From contig JAEUJZ010000158.1 in assembly GCA_016794505.1 (NCBI GenBank), forward strand, positions 62,001 to 126,000: a DNA stretch of 64,000 nt. The letters run 5' to 3'. Below the pieces are notes generated by a model, which saw only the letters and a list, made by a program, of their open reading frames with translations, had not been told where the DNA came from and did not search any database. Of the stretch, positions 17,422-27,159 are shown piece after piece. Both the position numbers and the translations under genes were made by a program. This DNA comes from Myxococcales bacterium. GTDB lineage: Bacteria > Myxococcota_A > Polyangia > Palsa-1104 > JAEUJZ01. Within the stretch, counting starts at the first letter, position 1; the number at the start of each line of letters is the position of its first letter.

Positions 17422-19200
17422 TTAGCCGATCACGAGCTTGCAGGTGTATGCCGCGGACAGCGACGACAAAACCGGCGTGATGCGGGTGTCGATCGACGTC
17501 ATGCTGACCTCGACCTGAAGGACGTTGGCGGGCGGAGTCGGCGGGAGGTTGATCTTGACGGGTGACTTCTCAGTCACGACCTGCCAGGGCGCGCTGGACA
17601 GCTCAGCCACGGTCGGTGCGCCGCGATAACGAATCGCCACCTTGCTGCCCATGGGCGTGTCGACGGTGAAGCTCAGCGTGGTCCAGGTCGTCGTCGCCTG
17701 GCTGCAGCCGGCGAAGGTGTGACGGAAGATGCCAGCGCGCGAAGCATTGCGCAGCTGATAGCCGGTCATATCGCTGTAGGTGTAGGGCCCGTTGCCGGTG
17801 CTGACCGTCGTCATGCCATACGTCATCGGATCGATCTTGGTCGCGACGCTGGTCTGCGAGATCACCCAAGGCCGGTTGTCAAAGTCGATGGCGGCGCCAA
17901 CGTTCGATCCCGCACTGTTGATCGTGCGGCGGTACACCATCGTCGAGGCGCCACCGGCTGCGGGCGGCGCCGCGCTGGCGTCGATGTGGTGCATACCGAT
18001 GCTGGTATCGGCCACCCATAGCTGATTCTTCATGTCGATGGCCAAGCCGCGATGCGACGAGCCCGAGGGATTGTTGAGCTGCTCCCAGGACTCGGTCATG
18101 GGGTTGAAGCGCGCCACGCACGCGCCGCCCGCTGTGTACACCAAGCCACGGGCATCCGCGGTGATGCCATAGCCACAGGGCGGTGCCTTGGGACCGTTAT
18201 AGGTCGTCACCTTGTCGCCGCCGCGCACGTCGATGCGCGTCAGGCTGGGACCTCCCGACTCAGCTCCCAAGATCCAGACGTTGCCGCCCTTATCGAGGGT
18301 CAGTCCGTACGGTGCGCTCGGCGAGACATTGAAGCGCTTGACGATGGCGCCCGTCCTGCTGTCCAGGCGCACGACTTCGCGGTTGTTGTACAGGCCAATG
18401 TATGCGTACAGCGACAACACACCGTCGAGGATCTCGCCGTCATAGCCAGCGGCCCGCGGCAAGCTCTGCGCCACCGCGTTCCCCGCCGCATCGGTGTTGA
18501 GGTACGTCAGCCATAGCACGCACTCGTCGGGGCTCTCTTTCATTCCGGCGGCCCAAACAAACTGCGCCGGCACCGGCCCTTCGCCTTCGAATGTGTCGAT
18601 CTTGCCGTTCTTGTTGCGGTCAAAGCAGGCCGACTTCTCGCCGGCAATCTTCACGGCCGAGGCACTGGATCCCACCGCACCGCTCTGCCACGCGCGGTTG
18701 GCGACGACGACATCGCCGCCCAAGCTGACCGTCGTACGCGAGGGATCGCCCAAGCTGCCGGGGTACGTGGTGTAGCGCGCAAGCTGCTTCATGGTGCGCG
18801 TGTCGATCTTCGACACGGTGCCCTCGACGCTGTTCGCTACCCAGATCACCGACTGGCTCTGCCCAGCGGGACCGTTGGGATCCAAGATCACATTGCCGTT
18901 CGGATCTAGCTTCACGCCCGTCGAGTCATCACCGGCCGGGTTAAACGGCGTGCCGCCCATGCCCCCGACCTGGCTCGTCATCTCTTTGGGGTCTTTGGAC
19001 TTGTTGTTCGGGTCCTTGCTGCAGTCGGTGCCTTCGACGCAGTCGTTGTTGCCCCCCAAAAGGACCGAGTTGCACGACGTGTTGCCCGCAAGCGTGAGGC
19101 CCGCCCCCAAGATGGAAGCCCCCAGCAGCAAGCCGCGGAGCCTCGCGGTACGAACCCGAAAGAGCGTCGAGCGATGAAGTGAATTCGTCGGGCTGCGCAT
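17422..19200 (-). CDS. secreted Vgb/NHL-like beta-propeller protein
   Basis: A 592-residue exported protein. The N-terminus has basic residues, then a hydrophobic segment LRGLLLGASILGAGLTLAG and a Cys-containing stretch (SCNS) that is not a good lipobox, then a Ser/Asp/Gly-rich linker. From about residue 115 there are propeller-blade motifs: VIWVANSVEGTVSKIDT, APYGLTLDKGGNVWILG, YGITADARGLVYTAGG, RGLAIDMKNQLWVAD. This resembles virginiamycin B lyase-like and NHL propellers, usually with an unknown ligand in such large versions. Start ATG 19200 is fixed by a strong GGAGGAAC site 6-13 bases upstream; the frame to 19290 is not needed. Divergent from the first MuiA-like gene. Confidence 0.75.
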   Translation of the reverse strand: MRSPTNSLHRSTLFRVRTARLRGLLLGASILGAGLTLAGNTSCNSVLLGGNNDCVEGTDCSKDPNNKSKDPKEMTSQVGGMGGTPFNPAGDDSTGVKLDPNGNVILDPNGPAGQSQSVIWVANSVEGTVSKIDTRTMKQLARYTTYPGSLGDPSRTTVSLGGDVVVANRAWQSGAVGSSASAVKIAGEKSACFDRNKNGKIDTFEGEGPVPAQFVWAAGMKESPDECVLWLTYLNTDAAGNAVAQSLPRAAGYDGEILDGVLSLYAYIGLYNNREVVRLDSRTGAIVKRFNVSPSAPYGLTLDKGGNVWILGAESGGPSLTRIDVRGGDKVTTYNGPKAPPCGYGITADARGLVYTAGGACVARFNPMTESWEQLNNPSGSSHRGLAIDMKNQLWVADTSIGMHHIDASAAPPAAGGASTMVYRRTINSAGSNVGAAIDFDNRPWVISQTSVATKIDPMTYGMTTVSTGNGPYTYSDMTGYQLRNASRAGIFRHTFAGCSQATTTWTTLSFTVDTPMGSKVAIRYRGAPTVAELSSAPWQVVTEKSPVKINLPPTPPANVLQVEVSMTSIDTRITPVLSSLSAAYTCKLVIG

Positions 19201-19361
19201 GGTCAGTTCCTCCAGTAGGCCAAAGGACGCGTCCCTGCCGCAGCGTGTCGTGGCGAGCGCGGCGGACGGTGCCGGAAGGTTGTGAACCATATTTCACAAG
19301 CTCCCCCCGTGCCAAGCGCATTTCGTGGTGCAACGCCCCAACGCATCCGTAGACTGGGCGC

Positions 19362-21749
19362 ATGTCACGCACGAATAGATGGCTGCCCGGACCGAGCGCA
19401 CGCGCACAATCCCCGTGGCTGGTGATCGCGGCTCTTGGCCTTGGCGCCGGCAGTGCAGCACTTCACGCGGCCCCTGCTCGCCCCACCGAGAGGGAAGCAG
19501 CGCGCGGGAAGGATGAGCAAGCACGCGCAGCGGGCGCCAAGACACCGACCGCGACACCGACGCCGGCCGCGACAACCCCGGCTCTTGCTGCACCAAAAGG
19601 CGTGGCCCCGGATGAGCCAACTGCGCTGACTGCACCCATTACCGCTGCGACGGTGTACAGCGACTCGGCACGTGTCGCGCGCACTGTTCGTTTGACCTTG
19701 TCGCAGGCGACCTCGCGGCTGCGCTTTCCTCCGCTGTGCGGACACGTCGATCCCAAGAGCTTGCGCGTCGATGTACAGGGCCATGGCTCCGCCGTCGACG
19801 TGGCGCGCATCGAGATCGCGACACCGCTGGTCGGCGACTTGCAGTCGCTGACCGACAGCTTGCCCATCGCCGAGGTCAAGCGCCTGATCGATGCGCTCGA
19901 AGGCATCGAGGACGAGCTAGCGCGCCTCAGCGAAGAGGCATCGGCCGTGCAGAAGCATGTGGTGTTGCTGTCGCAGCTAACACCTGCGGTGCCGCCACTG
20001 CCGCAAAACGGCGGCAAAGGCAGCCCGCTAAATCCGACGGGCTGGGGTGCCGGCCTGGCCTTTCTGCGCAGCCGACAAGAGGCACTGCACCAGCGCAGTC
20101 ACGAGATCGACGAGCGACGCTACGAGCTAGAGCAGCAGCGCCAACAGCTAGAAAAGAGCCTGCAGCTGGCGCAGGGCGGATCGGGCTGGGCGTCTCCCCA
20201 TCGCTGTTGGCAGGTCACAGCGACGCTGCATGGCCATGGACTCGTCGACGCTTGGCTTTCGTATCGCACGAACGGCGCACGCTGGGAGCCGACGTATGAC
20301 ATTCAACTGCTGCCGGATCGCGGCCGGGTCGAGCTGTCGTTTGCCGGTCAGGTCAGCCAGAGCAGCGGCGAAGACTGGGACGCCGTCGCGCTGTCCTTGA
20401 GCACGGCGGTGCCGACGCGGGCCACGCAGCTGCCGAAGCTTACGACGTGGAAGTTGGGCGCGATCGAGCGCTTTATTCCGACGCCCAACCCGGTTGTGGC
20501 GCCGCTCTCGCCGCCGCCGCCTCACGTTTCGCCCCTGCCAGCGCGCCCGACGGAGTCCTCGCTGCGGCAGCGCCTGCGTGCTCTGCTGTCGCGCCACGTG
20601 CCCAGTACGTCCAGCCAAGCGCCGCAAGGAGCCGACGGGTATGTGGCGATGGGCGATGCACCTGCCGAGCCGGATCGTGACGGCGACGGCATCGTCGATC
20701 AAATGGACGCCGGGGAAGAAGACGACAGCAAGGCCGCTCGCAAAGAGCAGGCGCAGGAAGTCCAGCTTGAACGAACCAAGCGCGAGGACTCAAGGCCGCC
20801 GCCGCCGCCGCCGCCGCCTGCTCCAGCACCGCAGGGGTACCGCGTCGAAAAAAGGCAGCAGGTGGCTCAAAGCGCGACCCGACGCGCATACGCCACGACC
20901 GGTGCGACCATGAGCTCCACCATCGACATGACTGCGTCCGAGGTCTCGGGCTCGCTGGCCAAGCCCCCGGTGCAAGTGCTGGGGATCGGCCTGTCGCCGC
21001 CACCGGGTTATGTGCCCCCCAGACTGGATCCACGCTCGGCCGCGGCCCGCGCGGGTGGCTATGACCTGCTTTATCCCAGCCTGTACCGCGAGTCGCTGGG
21101 CAGCGGCAAAGGCACGCGGCGCGTCGCCCTGTTTACCAAGACCTTCCCCGTCCGCGTGCTGCGCAAGATCTATCCAGCGCTAACCAGGGATTCATACCTA
21201 GTCGCTGTCATCCAAAACCCGACGAGCAGCGAGGGGGGCCAGCCTCTGCCGGGTGGTTCGGCTCGCTTGTTCGTCGGAGCCGACCCCGCGGGACATGCCG
21301 AGCTGGGCCTAGTCGCGCCAGGTGAGCGCTTCACCTTGCCCTTGGGCATCGATCGCGCGCTCAAGCCGCTGCGCAATGTGCAGCTAAGCACCGAAGAAAA
21401 AGGGGTGTTCAGCAAAGACGAGATCACGCAGTACGACGTCGTCACCGAGCTGGCCAATCCCTATGGCACGCCGATCGATGTTCAGCTCATCGATCAATTG
21501 CCGCTTCCAGGGGACAAAAACGTTGAGCTGAAGCTGCTGTCGATGACCCCGCCGCCGTCGCCTCCCGAGTCGCCTGCCGCGCGAAAGCCCCCGGCGGGCT
21601 GGCCGTATGCCGACAGCCCGTATGCCACGGCCATCGATCCCGAGACCGGCGCCGTCGAGTGGCGTCTGAGCATCCCGGCCGGCGGCAAGATTGAGACCCG
21701 CTTTCGCTATACCCTGCGTCGCCCCAAGGGTGCGCGTCTTTCCCAGTAA
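19362..21749 (+). CDS. secreted DUF4140/DUF4139 (MuiA-like) protein with low-complexity insert
   Basis: A 795-residue protein with signal peptide (SPWLVIAALGLGAGSAALHA), then an N-terminal DUF4140 segment (VYSDSARVARTVRLTL, about residues 95-150), a coiled-coil part rich in Glu/Gln (about 160-270) and a DUF4139 beta domain (SYRTNGARWEPTYDIQL ... SGEDWDAVALSLSTAVPTR). Residues about 370-540 are an insert with a TSP3-like acidic DRDGDGIVD motif, a run of eight prolines and a TASEVSGSLAKPPVQVLGIG segment. The domain then continues to the end. MuiA-type proteins were named as mucoidy inhibitors but the mechanism is unknown. It is followed after 28 bases by a paralogue. Confidence 0.82.
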   Translation: MSRTNRWLPGPSARAQSPWLVIAALGLGAGSAALHAAPARPTEREAARGKDEQARAAGAKTPTATPTPAATTPALAAPKGVAPDEPTALTAPITAATVYSDSARVARTVRLTLSQATSRLRFPPLCGHVDPKSLRVDVQGHGSAVDVARIEIATPLVGDLQSLTDSLPIAEVKRLIDALEGIEDELARLSEEASAVQKHVVLLSQLTPAVPPLPQNGGKGSPLNPTGWGAGLAFLRSRQEALHQRSHEIDERRYELEQQRQQLEKSLQLAQGGSGWASPHRCWQVTATLHGHGLVDAWLSYRTNGARWEPTYDIQLLPDRGRVELSFAGQVSQSSGEDWDAVALSLSTAVPTRATQLPKLTTWKLGAIERFIPTPNPVVAPLSPPPPHVSPLPARPTESSLRQRLRALLSRHVPSTSSQAPQGADGYVAMGDAPAEPDRDGDGIVDQMDAGEEDDSKAARKEQAQEVQLERTKREDSRPPPPPPPPAPAPQGYRVEKRQQVAQSATRRAYATTGATMSSTIDMTASEVSGSLAKPPVQVLGIGLSPPPGYVPPRLDPRSAAARAGGYDLLYPSLYRESLGSGKGTRRVALFTKTFPVRVLRKIYPALTRDSYLVAVIQNPTSSEGGQPLPGGSARLFVGADPAGHAELGLVAPGERFTLPLGIDRALKPLRNVQLSTEEKGVFSKDEITQYDVVTELANPYGTPIDVQLIDQLPLPGDKNVELKLLSMTPPPSPPESPAARKPPAGWPYADSPYATAIDPETGAVEWRLSIPAGGKIETRFRYTLRRPKGARLSQ

Positions 21750-21777
21750 GCCCATGGCCGCGACAAGGAGAACGACC

Positions 21778-23454
21778 GTGCGATCCCGACTCTTTTCTTT
21801 CTGGCTGGCTAAAAGGATGTTCCGGCGACGTGCCGCGCGCTGCGCCGTGGGCTGTGGACTGGCTCTATTGCCCCCCGCACTGGCCCAGGCTGAAAGCAGT
21901 CCCGAGAGCCAAGTGCGCCGCGTGGTGGTCTATCCCGATCGCGCGCAGGTGACACGCGAAGCCAGCGTGGCCTGCGGCGAGCGCGTCCTTTTGCACTTTC
22001 CCAGCTTGCCTCCGTCGGCGGATGCGGGATCTTTGCGCGCCCAGACGCGCCTGGGACGCATCGAGGGTCTGCGCATCGAAGAAACGCCGCGGGCGGCCGC
22101 GTATTCGCAAGCGGTGGCAGCTCTTGACGACACACTACGGCGCTTGAACCGCAAGCTCGCCTCGCTGCAGGCGGCCGAGAGCCGCGACGAAGCGGCGGTG
22201 CAGCTTGCCATGCGCTACGAAGCCGTCGGAAGCACGCTGATTGGCCGCGAGCTGAGTGATCCCGCGGCGGGCAAGCCTCCGCCAAGCTGGAACTCGGCGC
22301 TTGAGACGGCCCTTGCGACACGCGTGCAGGCGGCAGCAGCCCGCACCGAGCGACGAAAGCAGCTGCGCACGCTGCAAGAGCAGATCCGCGAGACCCAAGA
22401 GCAGCGCAGTCGGCAGGCCATGGCCGCCAGTCGACGCGATCTGTTCGCCGACGTGCTGGTCAGCTGCCCCAAAGGTCAGCGCACGAGCGTCGAGCTTTCG
22501 TACATGGTCGGCGGCGCCGGCTTCGCCCCGATGCACGAGGCGCGCTTGGACGAGCGCGGGCAGCGCGTGCTGGTGACGTCGTTTGCGACGCTGAAGCAGG
22601 ACACCGGGGAAGACTGGCCAGAGGTCGCGCTGACCTTGTCGACGGCAGTGCCGCAGCACAATGCCACGCCGCCCACAGTTCAGCCGCTGCGCGTGTTTGC
22701 CGACCCGCGCGAGCCGCCCAAAAAGGTCCTGGTGAGTCGCAGCGAATTGCAAGAGCACACCGAGGCTGCCGCGGACGACAACCAAGGCCGTACCCGATCT
22801 GGCGCGGCGTCGACGCCCGGCCCGCGGAGAGCGGCCCAGCCCCAAGGCCTGTCGGTGCAGTTTCCCGTCGCTGCTGCTGCTACCGTTCGCGGCGATGGCA
22901 CTCCGATTCGCGTCACGCTGGCCGAAAGCCCGCTTCCCGCGCTCGTGGCCTATCGCAGTGTGCCCAAGCTCTTGCCGCATGTGTTTCGCGTCGCCGACTT
23001 GAACAACAGCGCTGGCTATCCGCTGTTGGCGGGCGACATCGATGTCTTTCGCGCCGGGCAGTTTGTGGCCCGCTACCCGCTTGAGTACGTTGCGGCCGGC
23101 GCCCGCTTTCAGCTGAGCTTCGGCTTGGAAGACCGCCTGCGCGTAAAGCGACAGACCCTGGACGAAGTGGCCCGAGATCGCGGGCTGTTTTCGGGAACCC
23201 GCCGTCACAACTATGCCTATCGCTTTGAGCTGCAGAGCTTCCTCGATCGCCCCGAGCAGATCGAGATTGCCGAGCACATTCCCGTGAGCGAGCTATCAGA
23301 CATCAAGGTCGAGCTTCACCCGAGCACCAGCCCTGGCTTTGCCCTTGCGGCCCAGGACGGCATCGTCCGCTGGCGCATTCCGCTGCGCCCCGGCGAGGCC
23401 CGCACAGTCTCGCTGGCCTATTTCGTCGACGTGCCCAGCAGCTACACCGAATAG
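21778..23454 (+). CDS. secreted DUF4140/DUF4139 (MuiA-like) protein, second paralogue
   Basis: A 558-residue exported protein whose domain order matches its neighbour: signal segment (CAVGCGLALLPPALAQAE), DUF4140 (VVVYPDRAQVTREASVACG), a long coiled coil (about 100-220) and DUF4139 (VELSYMVGGAGFAPMHEARL ... DTGEDWPEVALTLSTAVPQ), ending VSLAYFVDVPSSYTE. It lacks the low-complexity insert of the first copy. GTG 21778 is preferred to ATG 21754 because AAGGAG ends 7 bases upstream of it. The tandem pair suggests the two act together, perhaps as a heteromeric envelope component (inference). Confidence 0.82.
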   Translation: MRSRLFSFWLAKRMFRRRAARCAVGCGLALLPPALAQAESSPESQVRRVVVYPDRAQVTREASVACGERVLLHFPSLPPSADAGSLRAQTRLGRIEGLRIEETPRAAAYSQAVAALDDTLRRLNRKLASLQAAESRDEAAVQLAMRYEAVGSTLIGRELSDPAAGKPPPSWNSALETALATRVQAAAARTERRKQLRTLQEQIRETQEQRSRQAMAASRRDLFADVLVSCPKGQRTSVELSYMVGGAGFAPMHEARLDERGQRVLVTSFATLKQDTGEDWPEVALTLSTAVPQHNATPPTVQPLRVFADPREPPKKVLVSRSELQEHTEAAADDNQGRTRSGAASTPGPRRAAQPQGLSVQFPVAAAATVRGDGTPIRVTLAESPLPALVAYRSVPKLLPHVFRVADLNNSAGYPLLAGDIDVFRAGQFVARYPLEYVAAGARFQLSFGLEDRLRVKRQTLDEVARDRGLFSGTRRHNYAYRFELQSFLDRPEQIEIAEHIPVSELSDIKVELHPSTSPGFALAAQDGIVRWRIPLRPGEARTVSLAYFVDVPSSYTE

Positions 23455-23684
23455 CCCCCGTCGGTCCTGCGCGGTAGCCGACTCTCGCGCGGCACCGTCC
23501 AGCGCAGATTGCGACTTCCTCCTCCCATTCAATCGACCGGATTCGGCGCCCCGCGGGCAGGCCCTGGGGGCGGGAGCCCCACCCAAGGCAGCCTACTTTT
23601 CCTACAACCCCGCAACTGCAAGTGGTATGACAGCCGCACTCTTGACCGATGGAACTGTGCGAATCGATGGATGAGGAGGGTGCC

Positions 23685-26600
23685 ATGTTGAAACAGGCTG
23701 CAGCCTCGGCGAGCGAGTCTCGCCAGCAACGGACCGGCAGCATCCCTTACGTGCGAGGGAAAACGGCGCGACCAAGCGGACGCGGCCCGATTGCACGGCG
23801 CGTCCTGCCGCTGCTCTGCGGAGTGGTGGGCGCGATTCTAGGAACCGCGTCCGTGGCGCAGGCCGGCGGCAAAGTGGCGTCGGTGTACTGCAGTAGCGAC
23901 TTCAATGTGCAGAGCGACGTCAAGCGCAAGCTGGAAGATCTCAAGCTCTTCGACAAGGTCGACAACGTCGACATGGGACCTGGCGCGCCGTCGCTGATGA
24001 TGCTGCAACAGTACGACGCGCTCTTGCTGTGGGCCGATACCAGCCGCGGCTGCAGCGATCCCACAGGCATCGGCAACGTCATCGCGCAGTACATCGATGC
24101 GGGCGGCGGCGTCGTGCAGATGCTGCCCTATTACCTCAACTACTCGTACTCGAACATCGGCGGCGACTTTTATACGCGCTATGCGCTGGTGAACCAGACG
24201 GGCAGCATGAGCAACTTCCGCGGCACCTCGCTCGGCACCAAGACCGAGATGCACCCCATTTTGGAAGGGGTGACGACGGTCAGCGCCGCGGGCAGCTTGT
24301 GTTATCACCGCTCGTCGCTGGGTTCTGGCGATCTGCGCAACGGCGGTCGCTTGGTCGCCAACTGGTCCGACAGCCGCGGCATGGTCGTCGTCGGCAGCCC
24401 CGGCGGCCACAACCGCGTCGATCTGAACATGTATCTGTCGACGACGGACACGGGCGGCTGCCTGGATCCCAAGTCCAATGCCTATGCGCTGATCGGCAAC
24501 GCGCTGGCCTGGGTGTCAAACCCGCTGCGGGCGCAGCCTGGCTCGGTCGACTTCGGCGATGTGCCGGCGGCCACCACCTCGCTGCCAATCAGTGTGCAGG
24601 TCGTCAACACGGGCAAGGATCCGATCACGCTGTCTTCCGGCACGCTGTCGCCGACCAGCAGCGAATTCGTCGTCACCGTCCTGGGCGGCGCAAGCTTCCC
24701 TGTGACGCTGAAAAAAGACGAAGTGCTGAACCTGGATGTGGTGGCCAAGCCCGCCTCGCCGGGGCGACGCAGCGTGACCTACAAGCTCGATACCAGCACG
24801 CCGGGGGCCTTTGGCCTGAACATCCCGCTTTCGGTAAACGGCGTCGGGCCGAAGTACCAAGTCGATCCGCAGAACATCAACTTTGGCGGCTTGCCCGTCG
24901 GATCCAGCCCGCGTACGCAGATCGTCACGATCACCAACACGGGCGGTGGTCTTTTGACGCTGCGCTCGGCGCCGACTCTGGGCGATACCACCAATTTCAC
25001 GCTCGCCTCGGTGCCCATGACGCCCGTGTCGTTGTCCTCGGGTGCATCGGTCAGCTTTGAAGTGAAGTTCAACCCGATGATGGAGCGCGTACACAGCACG
25101 ACGCTGAGCGTCTATTACAACGACGGCTCCGACCGCACGGGCGTGGTGAACATCTCGGGCTCGTACGGCAAGCCGAAGATCGGTGTCCCCACCGGGACCA
25201 TCGTTATGACCCCCGTGCGCGTCAACGCCAAGGGCCCCGAGATGCCGCTGACCATCACCAACAGCGGCCTCGCCGACTTGACGATCTCGTCGGTGATGTT
25301 CACTGGATCCAACCCCGGTGAGTTCTCGGTTCTCAACCTGCCGACCATGGGCTCGCCGATCGTCGTCAAGCCGAACGGTGGCACAGAGACGCTGCGCCTG
25401 CAGTGCAACCCCACCGTCACAGGCCTGCGCCTGGCGACGTTGAACATCACCAGTGACGACCCGACGACTGGCGTCGCCACAGTGGCCCTGCAGTGCAACG
25501 GCGTCGTCGCCAACTTTGACATCAGCCCGGCCAAGGTCGACTACACGCCTGCACAGCAGACCGGCCAGTGCTCCGCCGCCACCGAGGTTGTGGTCAAGAA
25601 CAGCGGCACCGACGCGCTGCGCGTGCTGTCGGTCGGCTTTATGGGCCCCAACGCCGCGTCGTTCCAGCAGCCGATCATGGGCGGTCGCTTCGTGCCCGCC
25701 AACAACGGTCAGCTAAGCATCCAGGTGCGGTTCTGCCCCAAGGACATCGGCATGCAGACCGCCGATCTGGTGGTCACCACCGACTACATGACGGGCCACG
25801 TCGCCAAGGTCCCGCTGTCGGGCATCGCTACCGGTCCTAAGATCGTCGCTTCGCCGGGCACCATCGACTTTGGCCCGATCTATCTGCGCGCAACCTCGCC
25901 GACGCAGACGATCGAGCTTCGCAACGACGGTGATCAGCCGCTGATCTTCGGCAAGAGCACGCTGACCCCGCCAGCAGCCATGGGACCGTTTAAGGTCCTG
26001 GCCTTCCCAGCGGAAGGCACCAAGCTAAACAAGGGCGATGCCCCTGTGAAGCTGGAAGTGTCGGTCACTCCGACGATGGCGCAGCAGTACAGCGGCGAGA
26101 TCGCGATCGGCGTGAACGATCTGGTGCAGGGCGGCACGCTGAAGATTCCGCTGTCTGCCGTCGGTACACAGGCCGAGATCAGCGTCTCGCCGAAGATGCT
26201 GACCTTCTCGCAGACGACGGTGGGTCTGCGCAGCATGCCGCAGGTAGTGACGGTGACCAACACCGGCAAGGCGCCGCTGACCGGCCTCGACATCAAGATC
26301 ATCAACACCAACTACGCCGACTTCAACGCCGACCTCAGCGCGGTGCCGATGATGCCGCTGCCGCCGGGTCAGAAGTTCGAGATTCCCGTCGAGCTTCGCC
26401 CGCAGTCGGCCGGTGCCAAGACGGCCATCCTGGTGATCAACGCCGCCGGCCTGATGGCCCCTGAGCAAGTGAAGCTGGACGGCAGCGCCAAGCAGCTTGT
26501 CTTGACCTGCTCGCCGGATGAAAAGAACTTCGGCACGGTGCCGGCGGGACAGACCAAGACTGAAAAGATCAACTGCCGGAATAGCGACAGCAACGACATC

Positions 26601-26957
26601 GACTTCGTGGCCGCGGTCACCGACTTTGTCGACGAGTGGCAGATCTCGCCCAACATGTCGACGATCCCGGCGGGTCAGGGCGGCGAAGACGGCCTTGTGT
26701 CGCTGCAGGTGACCTTTGCACCGACCGGCCAAGGGGAACGCACCACCCAGCTGGTCCTGCGCACCAAGGAAGGCATCACGCTGACGACGATCAGTCTCGA
26801 TGGCAAGGGCGGCGTCATGGGCAAGGACAAGACGATGATGCCGACGGGCTGCGCCTATGGTGGCAACACCCGCAGCGGGCGCTCGCTTGGCTCGCTGATC
26901 GCTCTGGCCCTGTTGGGTGGCGCTCTGCTTCTGCGCCGTCGTCGCATCGCGCTCTAG
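23685..26957 (+). CDS. large choice-of-anchor-D (ASH/HYDIN-like repeat) surface protein with MYXO-CTERM-type tail
   Basis: A 1090-residue exported protein. A signal sequence (VLPLLCGVVGAILGTASVAQA) is followed by an alpha/beta domain of about 215 residues (VASVYCSSDF, YDALLLWADTS, GGGVVQMLPYY, MHPILEGV). That domain resembles the class I glutamine-amidotransferase/ThuA fold seen in some surface proteins. From about residue 275 come roughly seven immunoglobulin-like ASH repeats with recurring VDFGDVPAATTSLP-like and VTITNTGGG-like motifs. The C-terminus has TGCAYGGNTRSG, a hydrophobic helix and LLRRRRIAL, matching the Gly-Cys / TM / Arg plan of myxobacterial surface sorting. ATG 23685 is chosen for its GAGGAGG site; a perfect terminator follows at 27099. 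Confidence 0.85.
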   Translation: MLKQAAASASESRQQRTGSIPYVRGKTARPSGRGPIARRVLPLLCGVVGAILGTASVAQAGGKVASVYCSSDFNVQSDVKRKLEDLKLFDKVDNVDMGPGAPSLMMLQQYDALLLWADTSRGCSDPTGIGNVIAQYIDAGGGVVQMLPYYLNYSYSNIGGDFYTRYALVNQTGSMSNFRGTSLGTKTEMHPILEGVTTVSAAGSLCYHRSSLGSGDLRNGGRLVANWSDSRGMVVVGSPGGHNRVDLNMYLSTTDTGGCLDPKSNAYALIGNALAWVSNPLRAQPGSVDFGDVPAATTSLPISVQVVNTGKDPITLSSGTLSPTSSEFVVTVLGGASFPVTLKKDEVLNLDVVAKPASPGRRSVTYKLDTSTPGAFGLNIPLSVNGVGPKYQVDPQNINFGGLPVGSSPRTQIVTITNTGGGLLTLRSAPTLGDTTNFTLASVPMTPVSLSSGASVSFEVKFNPMMERVHSTTLSVYYNDGSDRTGVVNISGSYGKPKIGVPTGTIVMTPVRVNAKGPEMPLTITNSGLADLTISSVMFTGSNPGEFSVLNLPTMGSPIVVKPNGGTETLRLQCNPTVTGLRLATLNITSDDPTTGVATVALQCNGVVANFDISPAKVDYTPAQQTGQCSAATEVVVKNSGTDALRVLSVGFMGPNAASFQQPIMGGRFVPANNGQLSIQVRFCPKDIGMQTADLVVTTDYMTGHVAKVPLSGIATGPKIVASPGTIDFGPIYLRATSPTQTIELRNDGDQPLIFGKSTLTPPAAMGPFKVLAFPAEGTKLNKGDAPVKLEVSVTPTMAQQYSGEIAIGVNDLVQGGTLKIPLSAVGTQAEISVSPKMLTFSQTTVGLRSMPQVVTVTNTGKAPLTGLDIKIINTNYADFNADLSAVPMMPLPPGQKFEIPVELRPQSAGAKTAILVINAAGLMAPEQVKLDGSAKQLVLTCSPDEKNFGTVPAGQTKTEKINCRNSDSNDIDFVAAVTDFVDEWQISPNMSTIPAGQGGEDGLVSLQVTFAPTGQGERTTQLVLRTKEGITLTTISLDGKGGVMGKDKTMMPTGCAYGGNTRSGRSLGSLIALALLGGALLLRRRRIAL

Positions 26958-27033
26958 AGCCGTCCCGGCCGCCCAAGCAGCGCGCTTGAGCGGCTACGCT
27001 CCCCGCGGCTCGTTCCCCTGGCTTCCCCGCCCC

Positions 27034-27081
27034 TTCGCTTCCCCTCCCCTTCGCTTCCCCTCCCCTTCGCTTCCCCTCCCC
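27034..27081. repeat. three exact tandem copies of a 16-bp pyrimidine-rich unit
   Basis: TTCGCTTCCCCTCCCC is repeated three times without mismatch (27034-27049, 27050-27065, 27066-27081). It sits inside a longer C/T-rich tract (about 27010-27090) between the choice-of-anchor-D gene and its terminator. The strand bias could form triplex or G-rich structures on the other strand and is a likely copy-number-variable locus. It lies in the 3' untranslated part of the plus-strand transcript. Confidence 0.85.
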
Positions 27082-27098
27082 TCCCCTTTCTTTTCGCT

Positions 27099-27129
27099 GC
27101 GCCCCCGGCGCTCGCCGAGGGCGCTTTTT
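27099..27129 (+). terminator. rho-independent terminator of the choice-of-anchor-D gene
   Basis: GCGCCC (27099-27104) pairs with GGGCGC (27119-27124). One internal mismatch separates a further 4-bp stem (27106-27109 with 27114-27117) closing a GCTC tetraloop. TTTTT follows at once (27125-27129). It sits 142 bases past the stop of the plus-strand gene and ahead of the convergent lipoprotein gene. Confidence 0.88.
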
Positions 27130-27159
27130 CCGTCGCTGTCCCCTCGATGAAGTGGCGCC

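Noticed and set aside
22135..23277. 380-codon minus-strand frame
   Set aside because: Antisense to the second MuiA-like gene, which has complete family motifs.
23565..23583. Terminator between the second MuiA-like gene and the choice-of-anchor-D gene
   Set aside because: A GGGGC/GCCCC stem is visible but the nearest T run is more than 10 bases away and short.
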